From: Paenibacillus odorifer
GTDB taxonomy: Bacteria > Bacillota > Bacilli > Paenibacillales > Paenibacillaceae
Direction of reading: 5' to 3'
DNA: 64,000 nt
Assembly (NCBI RefSeq): GCF_000758725.1
Contig: NZ_CP009428.1
Location: forward strand, 2,418,001 to 2,482,000
The notes under the pieces are model-generated. The model did not search any database. It had not been told where the DNA came from and saw nothing but the letters and a program-made list of their open reading frames with translations. How positions within the stretch are numbered: the stretch's first letter is position 1; every line of letters starts with the position of its first letter. The position numbers and the translations under genes are program-made. Positions 25,529 through 34,704 of the stretch are shown here, piece after piece.

Positions 25529-28500
25529 ACATTTGCATATCAATGGCTTCGGGCGTCTTCACAATCGAGAGATTCATTTAACGCAGGGAGTGACCGTACT
25601 TTATGGGCGTAATGAAGCAGGAAAAAGTACGACACTGCAATTCATACGCTCTATGCTGTTTGGAATTCCAAGCCGTGGAAATCCCTTGGAAAGGTATGAA
25701 CCTATGCAAGGTGGATTGCATGGGGGGACCCTGAAGATACGTGACTGTAATGATGGTTTGTGGACCATTCGCCGTTTTGCTTCAGGTGCTGAGGGATCAG
25801 GAAGAAATGAAAAGCTGAACATTACAGTAAATCATCCAAATGAAACGACTCAAGAGCTAGGACAAGCTGAAATGGAACGACATTTACTTGGGGGGATCTC
25901 TAGGAGTATGTTCCAGCAATTGTTCGCAGTTTCACTGGACGAGCTGCAGGAGCTTGCTGCCCTTCAATCTGAGGAGATGAGCAGCTTTCTTTTTCATGCA
26001 GGTATGGGCGGGGGAGGTGCAATCATGCGTGCGGAACGCCGTTTGGTGCAGGAAGCTGAGAAGCTGTACAAACCTCGTGGCAAGCTGCAAGAAGCAGCAA
26101 AAGTTGTGCAAGCCATTGAAAAGCTTGAGCGCCAAATGGTTGAGAGCCGTTCTTATCTCCCGCGATATAACGATAATATAGTGGCATTGAGGGCAACGGA
26201 GTCGGAGCTAGATGAATTGGAGCAACAGCGTAAGCTCACTGGAGAGCAGCTAGTGATGTTTCGAAAAGCACAGGAAGTCCGTGAGCTGTGGTTAAAGTGG
26301 AGCGAGGCTCAGCTAGAGCTGCAAGGATTGCCATTGATTTTAGCCTTTCCTGAAGAAGGGGCAACTCGTTTTCAGGCATTTGAAGGAGAAATTCGTAATG
26401 CACAGGGATCAGTAGTACGTTATGAACGTCTTCTAAGCGAGCTTACTATTGAACTGGCAAAGAACCCTCCAGATGAAGTATTAGCAGCGCAGGGGCCTGC
26501 TTTGGAGCGGCTGGACCGGCATCGGAGCAGTTATGAGAACCGTAGAACGGAAAGACAGCGGCTTGAGGGAGAATTAACGGCGCTGAATGAGCATTTGCGG
26601 CGAATTCTGCGCGGCATTGATGTGAGCTGGGGCCCTGCAGAGCTGACTTCATTCTCCGGTGCAGCGGCAGATCGTGAAGCTGCACGGAAGTTTGCGGCGG
26701 CGTTCGCTAGTTATGACCGCCGCATGGAGGCGGAGGGTGCAACGCGGCAGTCGTTGCGATCCCGTTTGGCCGCTGCCTCAGCGTCGCTCCAAGCGGCAGA
26801 ACGGGCGCTGGCGCGTGAGCACGCTACCGGCGCGGAAGCTTTTGCGCAGCTGGCTCCGCGCAGCGCCCGTGAAGTGCTGCAGCTGTGGGACGAGCTGCAG
26901 CAGGCGGCCGAACGCTGGCGCGAAGCGCAGCTCAGCGAAGGGCCAGCGCGCGGCGCCGCAAGTGACGGCCTTGGCGCGAAGCGCATGGCCGCGCTCTACC
27001 GGCGCCTGCTGTGGGCTGGGGCAGCACTAACCGTGCTGCTGCCCGCAGCGCTGTGGCTGACCGGTGCTCCGCCGGCCAGCGCCGTGCTTGCAATCTGCCT
27101 GCTGGGCGCGGCCGATCTGGCCCTTTGGGCCGGCTTGCGCGGAGCGCGCCGGCCGGAATCGTCCCCGCCAGAGCATGGCGGGGACGTCAGCGCAGCCGCA
27201 GCCGAGATGCTGCGGCTGCGGGGGCAGCTGCTCTCCGGGGCGGAGCCGGAGAGCGTTGTGCCGGGGCGGCGGACGGCCGCCCCGGGGTCCAGCCCTGACG
27301 CAGGCGGGCTGGAGGCCTCCATGAGGGAGCTTCGCAGGCTGATGGAGGCTTGGTCAGCTTGGCGGCAGCGTATCGAACGCTATGCCGCGGAGCGTGATGC
27401 CTGCCGCACGGAGCTGGAGACGCTGGCAGGCCAAGAGAAGCTGCTCGCTGAAGAAATGCACCGGGCGGAGGCGGCATTTACGGAAACTGCTGAGCAATAT
27501 GAAGAATGGCTTCGCCAACGCAGGCTGCCTGAAGGGTTATCCCCTGAAGGACTGCCGGATATTTTTGCTATGGTTGAACAAGGGAATGAGCTGCTGCGCC
27601 AAGAGAATAAACTCTCCTTACGATTGAAGGAGCTGGAAGCAGAATGTAACATGTTTGAGGAGGAGCTGCTCACACTTATCTATGAGTCGGGTGCTGATCT
27701 TGGCGACGAGTCTGGTGTAGCGGCAGCTGGTTTTGAAATAGATCCGCAAGAGGGGAAACGAATATCTGCGTTATCCTTACTAAGCTGGCTGGAACTGCGA
27801 AAAAGAGCGTGGGATGATCTGAAAAAGGACTTGATTCGCCGGGAAACTATGCAGTCAAGATTGCAAGATGTGGATGAAGAACTCAAGGAGAGCCACAGGA
27901 TATTAGGTGAGCTGAGAGAACAGCGTGAGCTTCTGATACAAGAAGGTGGGGCGACTGGTGGAGAAGACTTCTTACGCAGGTCAGCAGCTGTGCAGCGGCG
28001 CAGTGATCTGAATAAATCGATTCGCCAGTGGGAGCTTGTTATGTTCGGTGGTTGGGAGGAAGAGCGAGTTACTGCTCTGCTGGAATTATTAAATCATCAT
28101 GATGCGGAAGCATTGCAGCTGAAGCGGTCATTGGCTGAAGAGTTGATGGAACGGCAGGAAGAGGGTTGGAACACCCTGCTGGAGCAGCGAGGCAAGCTGC
28201 TTCAGGAAAGGGAGTATCTGAAGGAGCGCTGCGTGGAGGATTCCGATATTCAGCAACTGGAAGAGCAGAGAGCAGCCTTGCGGATCGTGGCTGATAAATA
28301 TGCAGTGGCAGCGATAACTGCCGAACTAATCGGGCGAACTCGTCGTGTGTATGAGCAGGAGAAGCAGCCACAGGTATTACTGCTTGCCTCAGATTATTTC
28401 TCCAAGCTGACGGAAGGGGAATATAAAAGGGTTGTTATGACACTGGGGCATAAAGAGCTGAAAGCTGAACATAAGAATGGGGGATTACTAGACAGCGGAC

Positions 28501-28754
28501 TGCTCAGCCGAGGGACGGCAGAACAGCTGTATCTTGCCATCCGGTTGGCATTGGCAGAGACCATGTCACGGCAAGTATCGCTGCCGCTGTTATTCGATGA
28601 TCTCTTCGTTAACTTTGATGAGTCTCGTCTTCATGCTGCGCTTGGACTTCTTGGAGAACTGTCGATCTCCCGCCAGATTGTGATGATGACCTGTCACAAG
28701 CATGTGGCGGAAGCGGCAGCACGTATGATTCCTACAGCAGCGGTTATTTCCGTG
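25518..28754 (+). CDS. yhaN: SbcC-like AAA/SMC-type ATPase, YhaN
   Basis: A 1078-residue coiled-coil ATPase, longer than the roughly 960 residues I recall for Bacillus YhaN. The start is ATG 25518 after GGAGGG. Walker A is GRNEAGKST (residues 30-38); the C-terminal half-site has LLSRGTAEQLYLAIRLALA and Walker B LPLLFDDLFVNFD. Long heptad regions flank a middle with two close hydrophobic helices (about residues 497-543), which suggests membrane anchoring at the hinge, as seen in YhaN-like proteins. Bases 26.65-27.35 kb are strikingly GC-rich (Ala/Arg-rich) compared with both ends of the gene. Stop is TAG at 28755-28757 region; its tail overlaps the convergent transporter gene. Confidence 0.9.
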
Positions 28755-29865
28755 TAGTTCGGGTGATTGGTTTTACGGATACGAGACTGTTCCCCTTCTC
28801 CTTTGAGTTCGATGAAGTATTACTACCTGGTGGAGAGGACCATGGCGTGCGCAGCAGCTTGACAGCCCAGACCAATGATAAACCTCCGAAGATTGGGTAG
28901 AACACGGAGAGCAGTGAACTAAAGCCAAACTGGCTCAGTAAATAGCAGACCAACATCAGAAGTGGTGTAATCAATGCGGTTGATAGGGGAAGCCGTTGCT
29001 TAAGCTGTACAGCTACTCCATAAATATCGGCGACAAAAGTGCTGAAGATCTCCAAAAAGATCAGCAGGAGATATATAGTTTGCACTACAGTACCCAACCG
29101 GACGGCGATGCTGCCCATCGGAATTTCAAATTTGAGAATCCCTGGCATCTGTGAGCTCATTGCGAAATGTGCGGCGATCAACATAAAACCAATCCCGGTA
29201 CCCCCAATAATACCGCCCCATACAAGGGATTTTTCTTCCTCTGTGTGACGAGCCATAGGGACTAAAACAGCTTGTGCCATCCCTAAATTAAAGGCGGTGT
29301 AGAGCAGCGGTGACATCCATGCGCCAAAGAGAGAGCGATCGTTATCAAGGAACAGGAACCGTCCAGCTCCCGGAATTTGAAAAGTATTAAAAATAATGAT
29401 AAGTGACAGAGTAAGCATTAAAGGTACAACAATACTGTTCATTTGCAGAATACCGGAAATCCCTCGTTTTAGCAGAAAGTATGAACCAAGCAACGTGATA
29501 ATTAGTCCAGTCTGATAATGAAGTCCGAGATGCTCCTGAAAAATAGCGCCGGCCCCTGCAAGCATAATACTATTTACTCCGATCAGGACGACCATCGTGA
29601 ACAAACTGATGGTGCTTCCGACCTGTTCCCCGAAGAGGTGGCGGTTAAAGTCTTCATAGGATTCCGCTTCTATTCGCCGAGCAATGACCATCATTTTTGT
29701 ACCCAGCCATATGAACAATATAGTTGAGAGCAGGATGGTCAGGACTGCCCAGTGCCCGTAACGTGTGAAAAATTTTAATATTTCCTGTCCGGTGGCGAAT
29801 CCGGCTCCTACAATGGTGCCAATATAAGTGAAAGCGATCTGTAATGTTCGGACATGTGATTTCAT
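28744..29865 (-). CDS. YkvI-family multi-spanning membrane protein
   Basis: A 373-residue protein with about ten membrane helices. The start AFTYIGTIVGAGFATGQEIL is the hallmark glycine-rich first helix of the YkvI group in the amino-acid/cation symporter superfamily, followed by FFTRYGHWAV. The C-terminus is a short Ser/Lys-rich cytosolic tail. The transported substrate is unknown. A TAGGAGGGGAGCC leader precedes the ATG. The 3' end overlaps yhaN by 14 bp on the opposite strand. Confidence 0.82.
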   Translation of the reverse strand: MKSHVRTLQIAFTYIGTIVGAGFATGQEILKFFTRYGHWAVLTILLSTILFIWLGTKMMVIARRIEAESYEDFNRHLFGEQVGSTISLFTMVVLIGVNSIMLAGAGAIFQEHLGLHYQTGLIITLLGSYFLLKRGISGILQMNSIVVPLMLTLSLIIIFNTFQIPGAGRFLFLDNDRSLFGAWMSPLLYTAFNLGMAQAVLVPMARHTEEEKSLVWGGIIGGTGIGFMLIAAHFAMSSQMPGILKFEIPMGSIAVRLGTVVQTIYLLLIFLEIFSTFVADIYGVAVQLKQRLPLSTALITPLLMLVCYLLSQFGFSSLLSVFYPIFGGLSLVWAVKLLRTPWSSPPGSNTSSNSKEKGNSLVSVKPITRTTRK

Positions 29866-29924
29866 GGCTCCCCTCCTAATAGTTTTACGAAGCTAAAGAA
29901 AAATCATAACGAGTGCTATGCAGG

Positions 29925-29957
29925 ATAACCTTGTGTACTCTGTATAGTACAGGTTAT
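29925..29957. promoter_or_regulatory. Strong inverted repeat between the YkvI-like gene and xpt
   Basis: ATAACC pairs with GGTTAT and TGTACT with AGTACA, with a 3-nt bulge on one side and a CTGTAT loop: 12 base pairs in all. There is no T-tract, so it is more like an operator or RNA element than a terminator. It sits about 60 bp upstream of the transporter start and 105 bp upstream of xpt. Confidence 0.4.
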
Positions 29958-30061
29958 GATGAGGATCAGTAGGACATGACTTCCGTCGTAATTGCTTTAT
30001 GATGAGTGATTAATTTGTACGGAATGTCTGCGATTATAAAGGGTATTGGAGGTTCAAAGTC

Positions 30062-30634
30062 ATGGAAGTGTTGAAACAGCGGATTTTGGAAGAAGGTGTC
30101 GTCGTTTCGGATGAAGTACTGAAGCTGGATGCACTGCTAAATCATCAGGTTGATCCACAGCTTACGATGGAAATGGGACGGGAGTTTGCCGGGAGGTTTG
30201 CGGACTCAGGAATTACACGTATTGTGACCGTTGAATCCTCGGGCATTGCCGTGGCATTTGCCACCGCGTATGAATTAAAGGTGCCGCTAGTTTTTGCACG
30301 CCGCAAAAAAACTCTGTTAGCTGATCCAGATGCGCTTTGCGAAAGAGTTCCGTCTTTTACAAAAGGTATCGTTACTGATATTATGTTGTCTCGCCAATTT
30401 ATCTCTCCAGAGGATAAAATCCTCTTTATCGATGATATTATTGCCAATGGTGATGCAGCGCGTGGGTTGATTAAGATCATTCAACGTTCTGGCGCTGAGC
30501 TAGTTGGTCTTGGTGTTGTAGTTGAAAAAAGCTTTCAGGCAGGGGCTCGGACGATCAGAGAGCAAGGCATTCGTCTGGAGTCACTCGTAAGAATTACCTC
30601 TCTAAATGGAGGCACCATCGAATTTGGGGAATAA
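30062..30634 (+). CDS. xpt: Xanthine phosphoribosyltransferase
   Basis: A 190-residue enzyme that makes XMP from xanthine and PRPP in purine salvage. The PRPP-binding loop is ILFIDDIIANGDAARGL, and the family opening MEVLKQRILEEGVVVSDEVLKLDALLNHQ plus VTVESSGIAVAFATA and FARRKKTLL are characteristic of Xpt. The usual partner permease gene pbuX does not follow. I found no guanine riboswitch in the leader. TTGGAGGTTCAAAGTC precedes the start. Confidence 0.93.
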   Translation: MEVLKQRILEEGVVVSDEVLKLDALLNHQVDPQLTMEMGREFAGRFADSGITRIVTVESSGIAVAFATAYELKVPLVFARRKKTLLADPDALCERVPSFTKGIVTDIMLSRQFISPEDKILFIDDIIANGDAARGLIKIIQRSGAELVGLGVVVEKSFQAGARTIREQGIRLESLVRITSLNGGTIEFGE

Positions 30635-30735
30635 CCTAATTGGCAATAAGAACAGGCCTATTTTTTAAACAACTGCTTTTCACCCTATGGATTTTCCTTT
30701 ATAATAAAAATTAGACATAGGGAGGAGGCGTCACA

Positions 30736-31053
30736 ATGGGGAAAGAACCGGTGACTGAACAATTTTTTATTGATAAATTAACCGAGGCCAAGGATCATTT
30801 CGAGCGTGCGCTGGACTGCAAACACACGGAATTCGACGATCTGTATCCCTATATGATTGAACATCCTCAGTTTTTTTGGTACAAACGCTATGTAGCCTGG
30901 TCAGAGCTTCTGACAATCAAAGGTTTGTGTGAAGAGTTATCCTTTCCTTGGAGGGAAAAATTCACTACTAACCAAGTGGAGTATCTGGAGCAACGTGTGA
31001 TGTCCGCTAAAGTTCTTGACTTCTGGTTTGAGAAGAATGAAGCGCTGATATAA
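30736..31053 (+). CDS. Conserved-looking small protein, unknown
   Basis: A 105-residue acidic, aromatic-rich protein (PQFFWYKRYVAWSELL, and KVLDFWFEKNEAL at the end), mostly helical in appearance. GGAGGAGGCGTCACA gives a strong ribosome binding site, and a clear terminator follows, so it is a real single-gene unit. I recognise no family. Confidence 0.75.
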   Translation: MGKEPVTEQFFIDKLTEAKDHFERALDCKHTEFDDLYPYMIEHPQFFWYKRYVAWSELLTIKGLCEELSFPWREKFTTNQVEYLEQRVMSAKVLDFWFEKNEALI

Positions 31054-31094
31054 GAATGCTTTAGTAGACATGCAAGTCGTTAATTGCCTACATG

Positions 31095-31128
31095 AGACCC
31101 AGATGATTTATCATTTGGGTCTTTTTTC
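31095..31128 (+). terminator. Rho-independent terminator
   Basis: Stem AGACCCAGATGA / TCATTTGGGTCT (one mismatch) with loop TTTA, then TTTTTT. It ends the 30736 gene. Confidence 0.85.
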
Positions 31129-31165
31129 TGAGACTAAATAGGACAAGCTATGACAGGAGGGATTA

Positions 31166-31387
31166 ATGATGATTAGCGATGAGCAATTGGATGCTTACCG
31201 GATTTCCGGTGAGAAAATTCGTGTAGTGCGCGATGGCTTGGAAAGTAACGACGTAAAAGGGATAGTTCTTGCATGGGATGATTCTCAGGTGATGATACGT
31301 CGTCAGAATAGACGAGTAGTGAAGCTGGATCGCAATTATTTATTCCAGCCATTTAGTGAACCAAGACAAGATCCGGATAATATATAA
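31166..31387 (+). CDS. Small protein, unknown
   Basis: A 73-residue protein. GACAGGAGGGATTA precedes the ATG. Beta-rich pattern (IRVVRDGLESNDVKGIVLAWDDSQVMIRRQNRRVVKL) could be a small SH3- or KOW-like barrel, but I cannot name a family. It has its own leader and lies between two hairpins. Confidence 0.65.
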   Translation: MMISDEQLDAYRISGEKIRVVRDGLESNDVKGIVLAWDDSQVMIRRQNRRVVKLDRNYLFQPFSEPRQDPDNI

Positions 31388-31434
31388 TTTTTACAGTAAT
31401 AATATCCGCAGTAATAATCTTCATAATACAAAAC

Positions 31435-31461
31435 AGCTCCTCGCCCTACTGGGCGGGAGCT
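31435..31461. terminator. Bidirectional terminator-like hairpin
   Basis: AGCTCC-T-CGCCC / GGGCG-GGAGCT with a TACT loop and one bulged T. The minus-strand side is followed by GTTTTGTATT, so it most likely ends the gene at 31484-31930 and perhaps also the 31166 gene. Confidence 0.7.
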
Positions 31462-31483
31462 ATTTCTGTAATGTCATTTGGGA

Positions 31484-31930
31484 CTATATAGTTAGAGCAA
31501 GTTCAGACGCATTCTCTTCTCTGGAGAGTATGGAGAGTTCTGTGGACAGTCCAAGATACGCGCGCATGCGCAGCATCATTTCTCTACGGAAGCCTGGCCA
31601 TAATATATTCATCTCTCCTTGAAATCCTCTGCAGGAATATAATGCTTCGACTCCTCGCTGATCTTGGCGAACGGTAGTAATCTTCAAATCATGGGAGCTC
31701 AGCTCGCGCGTAACCTCTTGAAGCATTAGTGACGTCTTCTTAGTGGCACCAGATACGAGCTCCATATATAGCTGAGGGGTCTTAAACAGGCCGCTTCTAC
31801 TGATTACACGGCAGTCGCGTTCGAAAACTTTATGAATAAACGTTAGCAGCAAATAGCTTCTGACCAGGGACAGTTCTTCTTTAGTTACTTCTTCATCAAT
31901 AATGGATGTGTTTAGCTTCGTAGTCGCCAT
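31484..31930 (-). CDS. Unknown protein, Firmicute-type regulator-sized
   Basis: A 148-residue protein with helical pattern (VTKEELSLVRSYLLLTFIHKVFERDCRVI) and a conserved-looking centre GLFKTPQLYMELVSGATKKTSLML. The C-terminus has PGFRREMMLRMRAYLGL. No domain is recognised. ATGAGGTGATTTATA leads into the ATG. It is a single-gene unit with a hairpin behind it. Confidence 0.7.
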   Translation of the reverse strand: MATTKLNTSIIDEEVTKEELSLVRSYLLLTFIHKVFERDCRVISRSGLFKTPQLYMELVSGATKKTSLMLQEVTRELSSHDLKITTVRQDQRGVEALYSCRGFQGEMNILWPGFRREMMLRMRAYLGLSTELSILSREENASELALTI

Positions 31931-32046
31931 TATAAATCACCTCATTTATATTATGCGAACTTTTGTTCTCATTATACCTTATATTCGGCAACAAAAGCAA
32001 TAATTATCCATAAATTAATGAATGATAAGAAAATGACGGAAATATA

Positions 32047-32075
32047 TTGACGTTGGATTCTCAGCGTGGTATGAT
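32047..32075 (+). promoter_or_regulatory. Sigma-A promoter of tRNA-Leu
   Basis: TTGACG, 17 bp, TATGAT. Transcription would begin near 32082, about 30 bp before the tRNA. Confidence 0.7.
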
Positions 32076-32112
32076 CTATCTTGTGACCGCAATAAGCGAG
32101 TCATTATAATAC

Positions 32113-32196
32113 GCGGTCATGGCGGAATTGGCAGACGCGCTGGCTTCAGGTGCCAGTGGTAGCAATATCGTGGAGGTTCGAGTCCTCTTGACCGCA
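32113..32196 (+). tRNA. tRNA-Leu (anticodon CAG)
   Basis: An 84-base class II tRNA. The acceptor stem is GCGGTCA / TGACCGC, the anticodon stem CTGGC / GCCAG encloses loop TTCAGGT with anticodon CAG, a variable arm follows, and the T arm has GGTTCGAGTCC. CCA is not encoded. It reads CUG codons. It stands alone with its own promoter and terminator. Confidence 0.96.
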
Positions 32197-32204
32197 TAGC
32201 TAAG

Positions 32205-32251
32205 AAGGATTATAGAACTGCTCTAGCAGCAGTTCTATAATCCTTTTTTTA
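32205..32251 (+). terminator. Rho-independent terminator of tRNA-Leu
   Basis: A perfect 18-bp stem (32205-32222 with 32228-32245) around a CTAGC loop, running into a T-tract. Confidence 0.95.
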
Positions 32252-32310
32252 TGCTTTTCAGCAGACGGTAGTGCTTAAGCGAAAGAAATCTTTAAGAAAC
32301 ATCTCCTGAG

Positions 32311-32577
32311 GCTTACGGACCCAGATGAAGCTATTTGCTCATTTATCGCTTTTTGAGCATAGTATCGGACCCCAGTGCAGCTATCGCATAGGAAAAGGAT
32401 CGAACTTGGCGTTTTTTATACCAATAGCGACTGTGGGGTCCGATAGGAATCTAAATGTGCTCTAAAGCTGCGAATAAGGTCAGCTGAGTCCGATAGCACT
32501 TTCGTACGCGCAGATTGGAGAAATACTAATTTGTGTTTTGCTTCTAAGCTAATCGCCCCGCGGAATCATCATCACCT
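32311..32577. repeat. Nested palindromic repeat, copy A
   Basis: About 270 bp, repeated next door as copy B at over 85 percent identity by eye. Inner inverted repeat: TATCGGACCCCAGTGCAGC at 32363 pairs imperfectly with GACTGTGGGGTCCGATA ending at 32445. Outer inverted repeat: CGGACCCAGATGAAGCTATT at 32316 pairs with AATAAGGTCAGCTGAGTCCG ending near 32492. No reading frame is credible. It looks like a REP/MITE-type intergenic element. Confidence 0.85.
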
Positions 32578-32850
32578 AAGGCTTACGGACCCAGCTGACG
32601 TTATTTGCTCATTTATCACCTATTGAGCAAAGTATCGGACCCCAGTGCAGCTATTGCATGGAAAAAGGATCGAATTTGGCATTTTTTATGCCAATAGCGA
32701 CTGTGGGGTCCGATAGGAATCCAAATGTGCTCTAAAGCTGCGAATAAGGTCAGCGGGGTCCGATAGCACTTTCGTACGCGCAGATTGGGAAATACTAATC
32801 TGTGTTTTGGTCCTTCGCTATCTGCAATAGAGGCACTACGTTCTGCTTTA
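32578..32850. repeat. Nested palindromic repeat, copy B
   Basis: Begins with the same GCTTACGGACCCAG (32581) and is offset from copy A by exactly 270 bp. The inner hairpin spans 32633-32715. The outer arms CGGACCCAGCTGAC and GGTCAGCGGGGTCCG match better here than in copy A. It runs into extra sequence TTGGTCCTTCGCTATCTGC that copy A lacks. Confidence 0.85.
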
Positions 32851-32861
32851 AGCTACTCGCC

Positions 32862-33010
32862 CCGCTGAGTCCGATAGCGCCTTCGTACGCGCAGATTGGC
32901 GAAATACTAATCTGTGTTTTGGTCCTTCGCTATCTGCAATAGTGACACTGAATTTTGCTTCTACGCTACTTAACCCGCTGAGTCCCATAGCAACTTCGCG
33001 CGCGCAACTA
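32862..33010. repeat. Partial copies of the palindromic repeat's right end
   Basis: CGCTGAGTCCGATAGC, then CTTCGTACGCGCAGATTGG and AAATACTAATCTGTGTTTTGG repeat the right-hand part of copies A and B (compare 32485 and 32755), followed by a more decayed fourth trace, CGCTGAGTCCCATAGCAACTT, near 32987. The left palindromic half is missing. Confidence 0.75.
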
Positions 33011-33064
33011 TGCTTGAATCCAATGAAGTTTGTTGTCTAGATCAAAGTCTAAGACCCGAAATAA

Positions 33065-33119
33065 AACAGGTGCATCCAGCAACCATTGCATTGCAATTGG
33101 GACACACCTGTTTTTTTAT
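33065..33119. terminator. Bidirectional terminator behind the ABC operon
   Basis: AACAGGTG / CACCTGTT stem with an inner ATTGCATTGCAAT-type palindrome. T-tract on the plus side (TTTTTTT) and TTTTATTTC on the minus side, so it ends the minus-strand operon 33131-35072. Confidence 0.75.
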
Positions 33120-33130
33120 AGGATAATGAA

Positions 33131-33814
33131 TTACACGGTTGCTCTACGCAGCATCAAAAACGATAAAAGAGCGTACACGACTGTCAGAGGCATGGACCAC
33201 AAGGCAAGTTCAAATGCGGTATATCCAGCAAACCAGTTAAAGAGGTCTACCCACCACTGATTATAGGTCATTAACAATACGCCGAGACTGCACAGGATAA
33301 ACGTAACCCCTGAGAAAATGAACAAACCGCTTCGGCCAAATCTCCGGAAGATGCTGGATATCATTAGCCCCAGAAAAAACATATGCAGAAAGAGCGCAAA
33401 ATACATCCATAGCTGTTCGAGGGCATTACCATCATTTAAATAGGGCAAATGAAAATAATGTAGTTCCAAACCCCAGCCACCTGTCAGTTTGCTTTCAATG
33501 ATGGAGAGCAGGTAGAGGAGAATTGAGTAGACGGCGCTAGTTATAATAGCCATTAAGGAAGTGCCTATGAAATAATCCGTTCTTCGTTGGCTTAAGCCCA
33601 GAGCAAAGGGGAAGGTCTGCACCAAAATGAGTATACCGGTGATTAACATATAAATGAAGATAGAAACCAGACCGCCGGTATAAATCGGTTCTTGGAGGAA
33701 AGAAGCGACGATGACATTTACCAAGAAGCTGGATAACAAGATTACCCAAGGCGTATACAACCATAACCACTTATCTCTGAAATGCATTTTTAACATACCT
33801 GCCGTAGGATTCAT
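33131..33814 (-). CDS. ABC transporter permease, small ABC-2-like
   Basis: A 227-residue membrane protein with six hydrophobic segments, opening MNPTAGMLKMHFRDKWLWLYTPWVILL. It has no strong signature but is the partner of the ATPase just upstream: the stop and start overlap by a base, and the gene order regulator-ATPase-permease is the usual YtrA-type operon. It probably moves an antibiotic-like or lipid substrate, or senses envelope stress; this rests on the operon type only. Confidence 0.8.
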   Translation of the reverse strand: MNPTAGMLKMHFRDKWLWLYTPWVILLSSFLVNVIVASFLQEPIYTGGLVSIFIYMLITGILILVQTFPFALGLSQRRTDYFIGTSLMAIITSAVYSILLYLLSIIESKLTGGWGLELHYFHLPYLNDGNALEQLWMYFALFLHMFFLGLMISSIFRRFGRSGLFIFSGVTFILCSLGVLLMTYNQWWVDLFNWFAGYTAFELALWSMPLTVVYALLSFLMLRRATV

Positions 33815-34704
33815 TACACGGTCACTTCCTTTCCTAGAGATTTTTTATTTGTGAGATGAACAATTAATTGCTGTAAAGATACAGGTGAGATTTCTAAGCC
33901 TAACTTTTCAGCATGTGCTTGATCCTTCACGTTGAAGCCGATAATGGTGGCTGTAAGCAATCCGCCAAAAGACTCGCGGGAAATGACTTGTTTGCCAGCG
34001 ATAAAATCTTCGATCTTTGCTGTCGCGCCGATTACCGTAACAGCTTGCCCGCGAAGGGCTTCAGCATCTTCGTTAATAATTAGCTTGCCGTTGTCGATGA
34101 CGATAACATGCTCTAAAAGCTGACTTACTTCATCGATCAAATGGGTGGACAAAACAACCGTACGTGGATTTTCAGCATAATCTTCAATTAGGCGATCGTA
34201 AAATAGGCTTCTAGCTACTGCATCAAGACCTAAATAGGGTTCGTCAAAAATGGTAAGTGGAGCACGGCTGGCTAGACCTACTACAATTCCTACAGCCGAG
34301 AGCATACCTCGGGACAGCTTTTTTATTCTTCTTTTTAATGGCAGATTGAAATCCTTGATTAAAGAGTGAGCATATTCCCGATCAAAGTTTGGGAAAAATA
34401 ATTCGGATACCTCCAGTACATCGATGATTCGGTACGTGTCCGGATACCTTTGGCTTTCCTTAATGAAGCAAATCTGCCTGAGAACCCGGTTATTCTCGTA
34501 CGGATGTTCACCAAATACGTTCAGGACACCACTTGTAGGGAAAAGCTGAGCTGTGATCATATGCATTATTGTGGTTTTTCCTGCACCGTTTCTGCCGAGT
34601 AGCCCGTATATCTTATTTTTCTCCAAAGAAAAACTGAGTTCATGGATGGCAGTGACATTTCCGTATGACTTAGTCAATCCTTTGATTTCAACGACTTCAT
34701 TCAT
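33814..34704 (-). CDS. ABC transporter ATP-binding protein (YtrB-like)
   Basis: A 296-residue ATPase. Walker A is GRNGAGKTT (residues 37-45), signature LSRGMLSAVGI, Walker B LTIFDEPYLGLDA, H-loop VLSTHLIDEV. The signature lacks the common SGG form, as is usual in this subfamily. The C-terminal 80 residues are an extra domain. It overlaps the GntR gene by 4 bp and the permease by one base, so the three are one transcript. Confidence 0.92.
   Translation of the reverse strand: MNEVVEIKGLTKSYGNVTAIHELSFSLEKNKIYGLLGRNGAGKTTIMHMITAQLFPTSGVLNVFGEHPYENNRVLRQICFIKESQRYPDTYRIIDVLEVSELFFPNFDREYAHSLIKDFNLPLKRRIKKLSRGMLSAVGIVVGLASRAPLTIFDEPYLGLDAVARSLFYDRLIEDYAENPRTVVLSTHLIDEVSQLLEHVIVIDNGKLIINEDAEALRGQAVTVIGATAKIEDFIAGKQVISRESFGGLLTATIIGFNVKDQAHAEKLGLEISPVSLQQLIVHLTNKKSLGKEVTV

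Noticed and set aside
26659..27477. Several open frames on both strands inside yhaN
   Set aside because: They result from few stop codons in GC-rich DNA; yhaN itself reads through with coherent coiled-coil and membrane segments.
29866..30061. Purine riboswitch ahead of xpt
   Set aside because: The conserved loop sequences of the family are not present; only an unrelated inverted repeat is seen.
32113..33010. Integrated element at tRNA-Leu
   Set aside because: No integrase, no duplicated tRNA 3' end and no phage genes were seen downstream; the region holds only repeats.
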